Source of the DNA: SAR202 cluster bacterium bin87
Lineage (GTDB): Bacteria > Chloroflexota > Dehalococcoidia > Lucifugimonadales > UBA3495
Reading direction: 5' to 3'
NCBI GenBank assembly: GCA_002238825.1
Contig: MPNC01000007.1
Location: 123,559-187,558 of the forward strand
Length of the DNA: 64,000 bases
Each line of letters starts with the position of its first letter. Within the stretch, counting starts at the first letter, position 1. Below the pieces are notes generated by a model that saw nothing but the letters and a program-made list of their open reading frames with translations, made no database searches and was not told the DNA's origin. Shown in pieces: positions 8,833 to 17,065 of this stretch. A program made the position numbers and the translations under genes.

Positions 8833-9300
8833 ATGGCAGTATCCAAGGACCGGGTCCTGTTCAAAGAGCACGGCGTGCTCGTCACCTATGAGCGGTTCAT
8901 CGAGCCCGAGGGCAATGAATACCGCATTGAGGACATCCTCGCCGTCGACATGGAGATCGTGGAGGAGGAGTCCGACCGGCCGCCGATCCGCTGGTGGCGC
9001 ACCGTGGGGGGCGGCGGGATCATCGGTTTTGCCGTGGCGGCGGTTGGCGGGTTTGCCGGCGCCTGGCTCACCATGGGAATCTTTGTCGTGCTGGTAGCGG
9101 TCGCCGTTACCTGGTGGGGCAACCGGATTCGCTCCAACAAGTTCAAGGTCTATCACGTCATAGTGACCCTGCCCACGCAGCGGGAGGACCGGCAGGAGCA
9201 CCGCATCATATCGTCCACCAGCCGGTTCTTCAGCGAGCGGCTCAAGGTTGCCCTGGAACGGGCTATGGTGGAACGCCCGGCGCGGTTCGAAAACCGATAG
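8833..9300 (+). CDS. Small membrane protein, DUF6232-like
   Basis: A 155-residue protein with a beta-rich N-terminus (YERFIEPEGNEYRIEDILAVDM), two adjacent transmembrane helices (about residues 55-95), and a beta/helix C-terminus. This layout is that of DUF6232-type proteins of unknown function. It follows the SDR gene by 31 bases in the same orientation and may share its transcript. No catalytic motif seen. Confidence 0.65.
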   Translation: MAVSKDRVLFKEHGVLVTYERFIEPEGNEYRIEDILAVDMEIVEEESDRPPIRWWRTVGGGGIIGFAVAAVGGFAGAWLTMGIFVVLVAVAVTWWGNRIRSNKFKVYHVIVTLPTQREDRQEHRIISSTSRFFSERLKVALERAMVERPARFENR

Positions 9301-9347
9301 GTGGTCGAACCGCCGTAGGGACAAGATTGCTGGCGTGAGGCGGAGGG

Positions 9348-10328
9348 TTACTGTCCGTCGCTAACGTCAATCACCACCTTGCCGACAGTGGCGGCCCGCA
9401 CCGCCTCGTGCGCCCCGGCCGTGTCCTCCAGCGGGAAGTGCGGCCCATCCATCCCCACCAGTTCGCCTGACGCCAGCCAACGGTTGGTATCTGCAACCCC
9501 GGCGCTCTTTGCCGCCTCCGACATGTCGTAGACCAGCACGTGCCGTACGTTCACGTTGCTTACCGGGAACTCGAAGGGAGGCGCCGGCCCGTCTCCGGCG
9601 GCATAGATGGCGATGCTTCCGCCTCGCTTGATTATGCGCTGGCTCACGACGAAGTTGCCCGAGTAGTCCACCTCAACGATGAGGTCAACGCCTTCACCGT
9701 TGGTGATCTCCAGGATCCGTTCGGCTGTGTCCTCGGTGCGGTAGTTGACCGTGTGCTGGGCCCCGGCCTGCCGCGCGATTTCAGCCTTGGCATCCCCGCT
9801 CACCGTGCTGATGATCCGCTCGGCGCCGCCCAACCGCGCCATCTGAAGCGCCATGTTGCCCACCGCGCCGGCGCCGCCCGGAACCAGGACGGTCTTGTCG
9901 CTCAACGGCCCGTCGGCGAACACGCAGCGGTGCGCGGTCAGGGCCGGCACGCCGAGGCCTGCCGCCAACGCGAAGTCAACGTTGTCCGGCATGCGGATGG
10001 CCCGGTTCGACGGCTGAACCGTGTACTCCGCTGCGGTCCCGAAGGCGCGCCCGAACTGCGACTGGTACAGCCAGACCCGCTCGCCAAGCCGGCTTTCGGG
10101 CACTCCTTCGCCAACCATGTCGATGATGCCCGCGCCGTCCTGGTTGGGGATGACCCTCGGGAGGTTGATCCGGGCGGTCGTGCCCTGCCGGCGCTTCCAG
10201 TCCGACGGGTTCACCCCGGACGTTGCCACGCGAACCCTGACCTCGCCTGGTCCCGGCTCCGGGTCGGGCATCTCCCCCACCTGCAACACTGAGGCGTCTC
10301 CGTTTTCCTCATACCAAACTGCACGCAT
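9348..10328 (-). CDS. Zinc-independent NADPH:quinone reductase-like MDR protein
   Basis: A 326-residue medium-chain dehydrogenase/reductase. The N-terminal GroES-like domain begins MRAVWYEENGDASVLQVGE, and SGVNPSDWKRRQG is typical of quinone oxidoreductases. The Rossmann motif GGAGAVGNMALQMARLGG lies near residues 150-168. No zinc-binding cysteine cluster is present, consistent with the quinone reductase subgroup. It probably reduces quinones or enones with NADPH. The ATG has AGGAGG 7 bases upstream. Confidence 0.88.
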   Translation of the reverse strand: MRAVWYEENGDASVLQVGEMPDPEPGPGEVRVRVATSGVNPSDWKRRQGTTARINLPRVIPNQDGAGIIDMVGEGVPESRLGERVWLYQSQFGRAFGTAAEYTVQPSNRAIRMPDNVDFALAAGLGVPALTAHRCVFADGPLSDKTVLVPGGAGAVGNMALQMARLGGAERIISTVSGDAKAEIARQAGAQHTVNYRTEDTAERILEITNGEGVDLIVEVDYSGNFVVSQRIIKRGGSIAIYAAGDGPAPPFEFPVSNVNVRHVLVYDMSEAAKSAGVADTNRWLASGELVGMDGPHFPLEDTAGAHEAVRAATVGKVVIDVSDGQ

Positions 10329-10410
10329 ATCAATACCTCCTGGGCCGGCCTGGCAGATTCCGCGGCCTGGCCGCGGCTCGGTGCAGGCTGTCAGTTGCTT
10401 CCGCTCACCG

Positions 10411-11877
10411 CTAGCGCCATCGTCGACGCATCGCCGCTATACCTATCAACCCCAGCGGCCCCGCCAGCAGGGCAGCCGACCCCAATTCCATGGGCAGGCC
10501 CTGGCCCGCAGACCCTGGTGGAGGTGCGCTGCAGCCACCACCTGATGGCGCTGCCGGAACCGGCGCCGTGGTGGCCGGTGCGGGCTTCGGCGTGTAGGTG
10601 GGCGCTGGCTCGCTGGTGGGCGTTTGCGTCGCAGTCGCCGGAACAGTTGCCTGTGGGGCGGAGGCCTGCTGGGCCGATGCTGCGGGTGTCGGTGTGGGAC
10701 GACGGGTCGGTATGGCCTGGAATGCCGGCAGCACTGGCGTGGACAATTCGCGGGGGGAGAGCCCCAGCGATTCTCGCCATTCGTTGTCCAGTTCCAGTAT
10801 GGTGACGCCGTAGGCTACTTCCACCGACTTTTCGAAGTTGTGGGTGGTGCGGATGGTGGCAAACAGCCGGGTCATTTTCTCCTCGCCGTACGTGTCGAGC
10901 ATGTACCTCACGACGGCGTGACCCAAGCCGTAATTCCGCAGCGTCTCCTCCGGTGTGCCGGCGTAGGTGCGCAGGCTGGCCAGAGGCGGCACCGCGTCGT
11001 TGCGGATGGCCGTATTAACGTAGCGGCCGAACTCCGAGTTGTCGCCCTCCGAATACACGGCGAGGCCTTCGTTCAGCCAAGTGTACACCTGTCCGTAAGC
11101 GCTTCCCGCGGCGTCGGCCACGAGCAGATGTGTAAATTCGTGCGCGGTGGTGCCCAATATGTTGTCGCCGACGAACACATCGCTCGAGCCATCCACCAAG
11201 AGCGTCCGCTCGGTGGTGAAGGCCTGCCCCAGGGTGCGCAGTTGTTGCGCGGCCACCCGAGATTTGGGCGGCAGCGCCACGCGCATGTCCGCGTAGTCCG
11301 AATAGACCACCAGGTTCATCGGTTCGGTCAACTCCACGCCCAGTATCGGACCCATGTGGGCATAGGTTTCGGCTGCGACCTCCAGGACCTGGTTGGCCCG
11401 ATCCTCTGATCGGTTCGTGTGACGGTAGTAATAGACGTTGATCAGCCCGTCGGAGACTGAATCCCAATCCAGGCCGCGGTTCAGGTACACGAGGACCTGC
11501 GGTTCGGTTTCCAGCCGCTGGCCATCTGCGGTGCGGATGTCAAAGTAGTACGACAACCGAGTCCCGGTGGGGATGAACTCGTTGGCCGTTTTGCTTTGGA
11601 ACAGGACTTCGCCCGAGATGCGCTCGCCCGGTTCGAACTCCACGGTGCGATACACGCTGCGGCTGGACTGCCCCAGCTTCTGCACGTAGACCCGGATCTC
11701 CTCTATCGGACTGGCGCTCTGTGCTTCCAGATGGAAACGCAACCCATCGGGAAACTGGTTCTCAACACCCTGATCGATAACGGTGATGGTTCCCTGGGCG
11801 CCGACGTGTCCCGGGAGAACAACTATTGGACCTATAACCATGAGCAGGATGGCGATGGCGGCAATCCACTTCGTCAT
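10411..11877 (-). CDS. Secreted, membrane-anchored peptidase MA-like metalloprotease
   Basis: A 488-residue protein with an N-terminal signal peptide (hydrophobic stretch IAAIAILLMVIGPIVVL, cleavage near HVGAQG). A beta-rich region is followed by a gluzincin catalytic domain with HEFTH (H246, E247, H250) and the downstream glutamate in WLNEGLAVY (E270). The C-terminal ~90 residues are Pro/Thr/Ala-rich, followed by LPMELGS, a hydrophobic helix and RRRW, a cell-surface anchoring architecture. The likely role is an extracytoplasmic zinc protease of the peptidase MA/M61-like group. The ATG is chosen at the signal-peptide start, with AGAGG upstream. Confidence 0.82.
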   Translation of the reverse strand: MTKWIAAIAILLMVIGPIVVLPGHVGAQGTITVIDQGVENQFPDGLRFHLEAQSASPIEEIRVYVQKLGQSSRSVYRTVEFEPGERISGEVLFQSKTANEFIPTGTRLSYYFDIRTADGQRLETEPQVLVYLNRGLDWDSVSDGLINVYYYRHTNRSEDRANQVLEVAAETYAHMGPILGVELTEPMNLVVYSDYADMRVALPPKSRVAAQQLRTLGQAFTTERTLLVDGSSDVFVGDNILGTTAHEFTHLLVADAAGSAYGQVYTWLNEGLAVYSEGDNSEFGRYVNTAIRNDAVPPLASLRTYAGTPEETLRNYGLGHAVVRYMLDTYGEEKMTRLFATIRTTHNFEKSVEVAYGVTILELDNEWRESLGLSPRELSTPVLPAFQAIPTRRPTPTPAASAQQASAPQATVPATATQTPTSEPAPTYTPKPAPATTAPVPAAPSGGGCSAPPPGSAGQGLPMELGSAALLAGPLGLIGIAAMRRRWR

Positions 11878-12018
11878 TGTGGCAACCTCTGATACTGGTT
11901 TTACATACCGCATACGCACCGCCGCCCGGTAGGGATTGCGTTACTGCTCAGCCACAACGATCCGGCGCGTCCCGGTCTCGTCCGCACCGGAACGCACCCG
12001 ATACTCGCGACACCGCAA

Positions 12019-12864
12019 TCAGGCTGCGATGTTAAGCGCCCGCCGGGCATTTTCCAGCAGAACCTTGGGTATCACATGGTCCCGCATCTGCAGGTTCTGG
12101 AAATCCGCCAGCCAGTTGTCGGGCTGGATGAACGGGTAGTCGGAACCGAACATCACCTTGTCCTGCAGGCGGGTGTTGGTTTCGCGTATCAGCGTCTCGG
12201 GTATGAACCGGGGCATCCAGCCGGACAGGTCGAGGAAGACGTTGGACTTGTGCAGGGCCACGGCGATCTGCTCGTCTATCCAGGGCCAGGCCGGATGAGC
12301 CATGATGATGGTCATGTTCGGGAAATCGGCGGCTACGTCGTCGAAGCAGGGTACGGGTTGGCTGTATTTCAGCTTGAGGCCGCTGCCGCCCGGTGTCCCC
12401 GATCCGGCTCCGGCAAACCCGGAATGGAACAACACCGGTATGCCCAGACTGTCGGCCACCTCGTACAGCGGGTAGAACCGCGTGTCGTTGGGGAAAAAGG
12501 CCTGGTGGATGGGATGTAGTTTGAGACCCTTCAGGCCCAACTCTTTCACCGACCGCTCCAGCTCGTAGCACGCGGCCTTGCCCATCCACGGGTCCACCGA
12601 GGCGAACCCCATGAACTGCTCGGGATGGGCATTGACGATGCTGGCCACCCAGTCGTTGCTGTCCGGTTTCTCGCCGGTGTTGGTGGTGGTGTCCACCGAA
12701 AAGATCACCCCGAAAAGGTCCAGTTCACGGAACTTGTCGGCCATTTCCGCCGGATCCTTGGGCGGGGGCGGAGCGCGGAAGTAGCGCAGCAATTCCGTCT
12801 CAATCTCGATTTCGGGCAGCCCCGGCTCCCGGGGCACGTGGATATGCATGTCGATGGCTTGCAT
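12019..12864 (-). CDS. Amidohydrolase 2 family (TIM-barrel) protein
   Basis: A 281-residue metal-dependent hydrolase of the Amidohydro_2 (PF04909-type) family. Metal ligands are visible in MHIH (H7, H9), a central HSGF, AHPAW, and the terminal GSDYPF aspartate. Relatives include aminocarboxymuconate-semialdehyde decarboxylase and gamma-resorcylate decarboxylase, so hydrolysis or non-oxidative decarboxylation of a small ring or acid is likely. The start is the ATG with AGGAG 8 bases upstream; in-frame sequence further upstream overlaps the TfoX-like gene. Confidence 0.87.
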   Translation of the reverse strand: MQAIDMHIHVPREPGLPEIEIETELLRYFRAPPPPKDPAEMADKFRELDLFGVIFSVDTTTNTGEKPDSNDWVASIVNAHPEQFMGFASVDPWMGKAACYELERSVKELGLKGLKLHPIHQAFFPNDTRFYPLYEVADSLGIPVLFHSGFAGAGSGTPGGSGLKLKYSQPVPCFDDVAADFPNMTIIMAHPAWPWIDEQIAVALHKSNVFLDLSGWMPRFIPETLIRETNTRLQDKVMFGSDYPFIQPDNWLADFQNLQMRDHVIPKVLLENARRALNIAA

Positions 12865-12905
12865 GGTTCCGCTCCTGTAGCCTTCTCTGCCTGGATTGGT
12901 CGGGG

Positions 12906-13235
12906 TCACTTCGCCGGTAGCGTGGCAGCGAAACCGGTCCCCCGCGAAACCCACTCGCTCAGGCTGGCCCGTGACTGCAACCCAGCTGGTTGTACGAGTA
13001 CCCAACCGCGCATGGGTCGACCAGTCATGTCCATGACGCCGGCGTGGGGCAATGCCAACGCTTCCTCGTAACCCTCGGGTCCTACGCGTACCATCAAACC
13101 CTTGTCGGTCACGCAGCAGCACATATTGCCGGCCAGCATAAACGCCAGCCCGCCGAACATCTTGCGTTCCGCCAGGTCGGTCCGTATCGGGAGGCTCTCC
13201 CTGACCCGTGCGGTCAGCGCTTCATCGTAGGCCAT
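12906..13235 (-). CDS. TfoX/Sxy N-terminal domain protein
   Basis: A 109-residue protein with the TfoX N-terminal domain pattern: AERKMFGGLAFMLAGNMCC followed by LMVRVGPEGYEEAL and GRPMRGWVLV. In gamma-proteobacteria this domain occurs in competence regulators, but stand-alone forms of this length are widespread and functionally unassigned. It sits 12 bases after the TIGR03086-like gene on the same strand. Confidence 0.85.
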   Translation of the reverse strand: MAYDEALTARVRESLPIRTDLAERKMFGGLAFMLAGNMCCCVTDKGLMVRVGPEGYEEALALPHAGVMDMTGRPMRGWVLVQPAGLQSRASLSEWVSRGTGFAATLPAK

Positions 13236-13247
13236 GGCCGCTATCGG

Positions 13248-13850
13248 CTAGGGTTGGCGGCCCATGTAGCCGATCATCTTATCCTGCGTGCTGGCGGAGT
13301 CCGGCACGGCGACCGCGGCGCCGACGAATCCGGCCTGCCGTCCCATATCGGCAAAGCCGCCGGACACCAGCATTCCGTAAGCGAACTCGACCATCTCGGT
13401 GTCCAGGCTGGTGTCCTGACCGGTGGCCCGGGCCAGATCCCAACAGTGGACGAGTTGATCCATCACGGTTCCCATCATAATGCGCTCCACCGGCATCTCC
13501 CCGAAGGGAGTTGTTGCCGTCTGGTCCAGGGCGCCGGGGTTGGCGGCGAGTTCCAGCACGCGGTCAACCCCGGCGTGGTAGGCCCGGATCAGAACGGTAA
13601 CGTCCGTTTCGCCCATATAGCTGCTCTCGGCCTCGTTGGGGCGAATGTTGGGCACGTCCCCGATGATGCAGCCGGCCGTGAACTCCAGCCCGCCAATCAG
13701 GTGATTCAGTAGCCCGCACACGTCCCACTCGGAGCAAGGGGTAGGATCCTGAACCTGAGATTGCTTCACGCCGGCCACCACTTCCTTCGCCCGAAGCGTG
13801 GTTTTGCGCAGCATCTCCACCGGATTGGGCGTTTCGGATTCAGAAGCCAC
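13248..13850 (-). CDS. TIGR03086-family (DinB/maleylpyruvate isomerase-like) metal-binding protein
   Basis: A 200-residue four-helix-bundle protein with DPTPCSEWDVCGLLNHLIGG, the signature of TIGR03086/MDMPI_N proteins in the DinB superfamily, and a second conserved histidine segment (DQLVHCWDLARATGQ). Family members bind a divalent metal through three histidines and act as thiol-dependent transferases or isomerases in some lineages. The substrate is unknown. It is located between the AprA-like gene and the TfoX-like gene in a minus-strand run. Confidence 0.85.
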   Translation of the reverse strand: MASESETPNPVEMLRKTTLRAKEVVAGVKQSQVQDPTPCSEWDVCGLLNHLIGGLEFTAGCIIGDVPNIRPNEAESSYMGETDVTVLIRAYHAGVDRVLELAANPGALDQTATTPFGEMPVERIMMGTVMDQLVHCWDLARATGQDTSLDTEMVEFAYGMLVSGGFADMGRQAGFVGAAVAVPDSASTQDKMIGYMGRQP

Positions 13851-13923
13851 AATTTCCTCCGTGGAGCAACCGGAGCCCTTCTCCCATCGGAAAAGCGGCT
13901 TCGCCGATAGTCTCCGATTTGTC

Positions 13924-15783
13924 CTAAAATACCTGCGGGCAGTCGCGGGTGAAGACGCTCCACTCGCCCGTTTCGGCGTCGTAGCGGGAATTGACGAACA
14001 CCTTCCAGTTGGACTCGTCCATTTCCGGGTAGTCGCTGCGATAGTAGAACCCCGGCCAGCGGGTCTCCTTGCGATGGAGCATGTGGCGCAGATGGGCCTC
14101 TCCGACCCAGGCGCGGTGGATCAACTCGTGACAGCGCAGCAACTCGTGGCGGTTACGGGCCCCCAGCTTCTCCAGGTCTTCCCGGAACATGCCCATCAGT
14201 TCCAATCCACGCAGCATGGTGGATTCGTTGGTGGTGAATCCAGCGGAAACACCGGCCACGTACTCGTCCATCAGCTTTTGGAGCCGGTACAGACCCTGGC
14301 GCGGGAGCAGGTAATTGGGATTAACGTCCGGGTTGGTCGACGCATACTGGTTTTCCTCAAAGGTCACCATTGGCGCCCAGACCTTCCGCTTGAGCTCGTC
14401 GATCTGGCGGTCGTCGGTCTTAGGTTGTTCAGGATGGTCCAAAGCGTAGGTCACGGCGGACTTGCCGGCCAACCGACCCTCGGTGAAGGAGCCGGAAGAG
14501 AACTTGTGCGGACATGCTCCAACGCCGTCGCCGGCGGCAAACAGGCCCTGCACCGTGGTCATCTTGTTGTAGCCCCAGTGGTAGCCGTCGGGCGCGACAT
14601 CCGACGGGCCACTGACCCATGCGCCGGACTCGCCGCTGTGGCTGCCCATGATGTAGGGCTCGGCCAGCACGACCTCGGAAGGCCGTTCTTCGGGGGCGAT
14701 GTTGTGCGCCGCCCAGAGAATGGCTTGGGAGATGGTCATGTCCAGGAAGTCTTCCCAGGCTTCCGCGATGATCTCCCGTTTGCGCGCTTCGTCGCCGGCG
14801 GCCAGCGCGTCGATGGCCTCGGGGGTCTTGAGCTGGATGGGGCCGTTGCCGGCCTGGATTTCGGTCCAGAGCAGGTGGTTCCGCAACGGTGTGGGGGTGG
14901 GGAACGCGGAGCCGTAGGGGTCGTACTTCTTGAGCTCGGGCAGGCGGTTGATGAAATAGTTCTCTCCGGCCGCGTTGGTCAGGTCGGCGCGGAACAACTG
15001 CGACCACGCGCCCACCGGCCCGTAGGAGTCCTTGAAACGGCTGGGAACGAAACGGTGCTCCATCTGGGTCATTTCTGCGCCCACCGGGATCACCAGCCCG
15101 TACACCGAGCCCGTGTCGAATATCGAATACCACGTGCGGCCCATCCCCTCGCCGACGCTGCGCGGACGGAACAGCGCCGTCGCGCCGCCGGCCGCGCTGA
15201 TGACTGACCGGGCCTTGAAGATGTAGATCACGTCCTCGCGGACACCGAAGCCGACTGCCCCGGCGATCCGGTTCGAGTCCTCGGCGTCGGTGAACAGGTG
15301 GGAGATGAACACACGCTCGTAGTGGTCCTCCGGACCAATCACCTTCTTGGTTGCCTCGGACACGATGGGCTTGTAGGCCTCACCGTGGATCATCACCTGC
15401 CAGCGACCCTCACGGACGTACAGCCCTTCGTCGTCGTACCAGAAGGGAAGGCCCCACTCCTCGAACATGTGCACGCTGCTGTCCACGTGGCGCGCCACGT
15501 CGTACACCAGGTCCTCTCGGGAGATACCCATCATGTCGTTGCGCACGTATTCGACATAGTCTTCCGGCTGGTTCCAACCATGCCGCATGCCCATGTACAT
15601 GTTGATCGCGGACAGTCCCTCGCCCACGGCGCCGCTGCGGTCGGTGGCTGCCTTGTCCACCATTACGATGTGGAGGTCGTCTCCTCCCCAATACCGGGCC
15701 TCGATTGCCGCGCCGCAGCCGGACATGCCTCCGCCGATGATCAGGACGTCGCTTTCAACGATACGAGTTGTTGGTTCAGCCAT
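13924..15783 (-). CDS. AprA-like FAD-dependent oxidoreductase (adenylylsulfate reductase alpha family)
   Basis: A 619-residue flavoprotein of the succinate dehydrogenase/fumarate reductase superfamily. FAD motif GGGMSGCGAAIEA is near residue 17. AprA-type segments occur in order: DRSGAVGEGLSAIN, EDYVEYVRNDMMGI, HMFEEWGLPFW, HGEAYKPIVSEATKK, FRPRSVGEGMGRTWY, RFKDSYGPVGAW and HKFSSGSFTEGRLAGK. AprA reduces APS to sulfite (or the reverse) with the ferredoxin-like AprB; no aprB is adjacent or elsewhere in the window, so the function may differ. AGGAG precedes the ATG, with an extended -10 at 15885-15893. Confidence 0.82.
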   Translation of the reverse strand: MAEPTTRIVESDVLIIGGGMSGCGAAIEARYWGGDDLHIVMVDKAATDRSGAVGEGLSAINMYMGMRHGWNQPEDYVEYVRNDMMGISREDLVYDVARHVDSSVHMFEEWGLPFWYDDEGLYVREGRWQVMIHGEAYKPIVSEATKKVIGPEDHYERVFISHLFTDAEDSNRIAGAVGFGVREDVIYIFKARSVISAAGGATALFRPRSVGEGMGRTWYSIFDTGSVYGLVIPVGAEMTQMEHRFVPSRFKDSYGPVGAWSQLFRADLTNAAGENYFINRLPELKKYDPYGSAFPTPTPLRNHLLWTEIQAGNGPIQLKTPEAIDALAAGDEARKREIIAEAWEDFLDMTISQAILWAAHNIAPEERPSEVVLAEPYIMGSHSGESGAWVSGPSDVAPDGYHWGYNKMTTVQGLFAAGDGVGACPHKFSSGSFTEGRLAGKSAVTYALDHPEQPKTDDRQIDELKRKVWAPMVTFEENQYASTNPDVNPNYLLPRQGLYRLQKLMDEYVAGVSAGFTTNESTMLRGLELMGMFREDLEKLGARNRHELLRCHELIHRAWVGEAHLRHMLHRKETRWPGFYYRSDYPEMDESNWKVFVNSRYDAETGEWSVFTRDCPQVF

Positions 15784-15884
15784 GTCGGGAACAGTCTCCT
15801 CTTGGATGATCTGATGATCTATGGACGTGCAATGCGGACTGAGACGGCGGTTAGCATTCGTCAGGCCCGAATGCGGCGACGGGC

Positions 15885-15893
15885 AGTATAACA
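15885..15893 (-). promoter_or_regulatory. Extended -10 promoter element for AprA-like gene
   Basis: Minus-strand TGTTATACT, one mismatch from TGnTATAAT, about 100 bases upstream of the start codon. Confidence 0.45.
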
Positions 15894-16001
15894 GACCGTC
15901 CGAAATGAGGCGCGGGCCTCAGCCGAGGCGGCACCGCAAATAACCCCTGCCGGCGGTGCCGCGTTCTCGAGCCCTGACCAGCCGGCGATGGGTCGCGCCG
16001 C

Positions 16002-16370
16002 TCAGGGCAGGCTTTCGAGGGTTGCAATGAATTGGGCGATCAGTTCTTTGCCCGCCTCAATGTATGCTGCTTCTGGCGGGGCACCATAAAATCGCTGATG
16101 ATAAGCCGATGCGGTAATGTACTGAATTAGCAAGTCACGTGGAGCGTGCTCCTCATGAACCAGCCGAAAGACTGCCCGTTCCAAAAGATTGTGCGCGTGG
16201 TGCTCCCAGCCCCGGCGTTCGGCCACCGCTTTGATGGCATGAGCGGCCGCGCCCCAAACTTTGTTGCTGGCCTCTTCCAATTCGCCCCGGGCCAGTTCGT
16301 CGTTCACGAGATCCAGGAAATGCCAACTGCGTTCCTGGTGGTAGGCGATGGTGTCTGCGCTGGTGGTCAT
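16002..16370 (-). CDS. PaREP1/HEPN-like protein
   Basis: A 122-residue helical protein with ASNKVWGAAAHAIKAVAERRGW, the PaREP1/HEPN core shared with the protein at 6190-6594, and a C-terminal helix after a YHQRFYG segment. Its ATG lies 4 bases after the stop of the 153-residue gene at 16375-16836, so the two form a tight pair. This spacing resembles two-component modules such as HEPN systems, but the partner is not a recognisable nucleotidyltransferase. Confidence 0.7.
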   Translation of the reverse strand: MTTSADTIAYHQERSWHFLDLVNDELARGELEEASNKVWGAAAHAIKAVAERRGWEHHAHNLLERAVFRLVHEEHAPRDLLIQYITASAYHQRFYGAPPEAAYIEAGKELIAQFIATLESLP

Positions 16371-16374
16371 CTGA

Positions 16375-16836
16375 TCACGCTCGCGTCATATTGCTGCCAA
16401 CCAGCCACCCGGCGTCCAGCTCCACGCCGGGTTTGCAGATCTTGATGAAGTCTCCCAGATCGCCGATGTAAGGCGCTTCGCCCTGACGACATATGCGCAG
16501 GTATTCCACCACCGCGGCCAGATTTACGGTTCCCGACGCATCTATGAAGGGCGAGGCTTCGGCCTCTGCGGTGTCGGTCAGCTTCCACCGGCCGGGACCC
16601 GTGTCCTGATTGGTGAACCAATCACGCTTCAGCACGCCGTCGACGTCCGGGGAACGGTCTCCCATGGCCAGTTCTACAGCCTGCCATAACTGAGCTCGAC
16701 GAATGGGTTCATCCCGAGTCACCAGGACGTCGCGGATTATCTTGCTGGCCAGCAACGTGATGTTGTCATCCGTCTGAACCGCATATTCAGAATTAGCGGC
16801 GCCGCCGGCCGAATCTGAGGTCGTGGGTGTGGTCAT
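16375..16836 (-). CDS. Hypothetical protein paired with HEPN-like gene
   Basis: A 153-residue soluble protein, no family recognised. Residues ~25-80 (LLASKIIRDVLVTRDEPIRRAQLWQAV..., ending in WKLTD) have the helix and wing spacing of a winged-helix domain. The C-terminal part is mixed, ending IKICKPGVELDAGWLVGS. AGGAG lies 7 bases upstream of the ATG, and a TGCTATAAT promoter element is at 16910-16918, so this gene leads the two-gene unit with the HEPN-like protein. Confidence 0.65.
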   Translation of the reverse strand: MTTPTTSDSAGGAANSEYAVQTDDNITLLASKIIRDVLVTRDEPIRRAQLWQAVELAMGDRSPDVDGVLKRDWFTNQDTGPGRWKLTDTAEAEASPFIDASGTVNLAAVVEYLRICRQGEAPYIGDLGDFIKICKPGVELDAGWLVGSNMTRA

Positions 16837-16909
16837 GGGATCTCCTGGGTGGAATGGCTACAGCTATCTCGCGGACCGCTGCGCCGAACATAACGATAGG
16901 TGGGCACCA

Positions 16910-16918
16910 ATTATAGCA
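16910..16918 (-). promoter_or_regulatory. Extended -10 promoter element
   Basis: Minus-strand TGCTATAAT, perfect TGnTATAAT, about 75 bases upstream of the 153-residue gene. Confidence 0.55.
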
Positions 16919-17065
16919 AGAGCCTGTCGAGCCGGCGGACGCTGCCGTGGCCCAACGAGACCCGCGTCCGGCCGTTTTGGCGGCGGACATGGCCACCCGG
17001 CGAACCGGTTTGATCGCAGGTTCCGCAATGTGCGGTTCAGGTTCTTGCCTAATATGGGGACGGGA

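Noticed and set aside
10358..10378. CCGCGGC hairpin between the peptidase and quinone reductase genes as a terminator
   Set aside because: The stem is short and not followed by a T-run on the minus strand.
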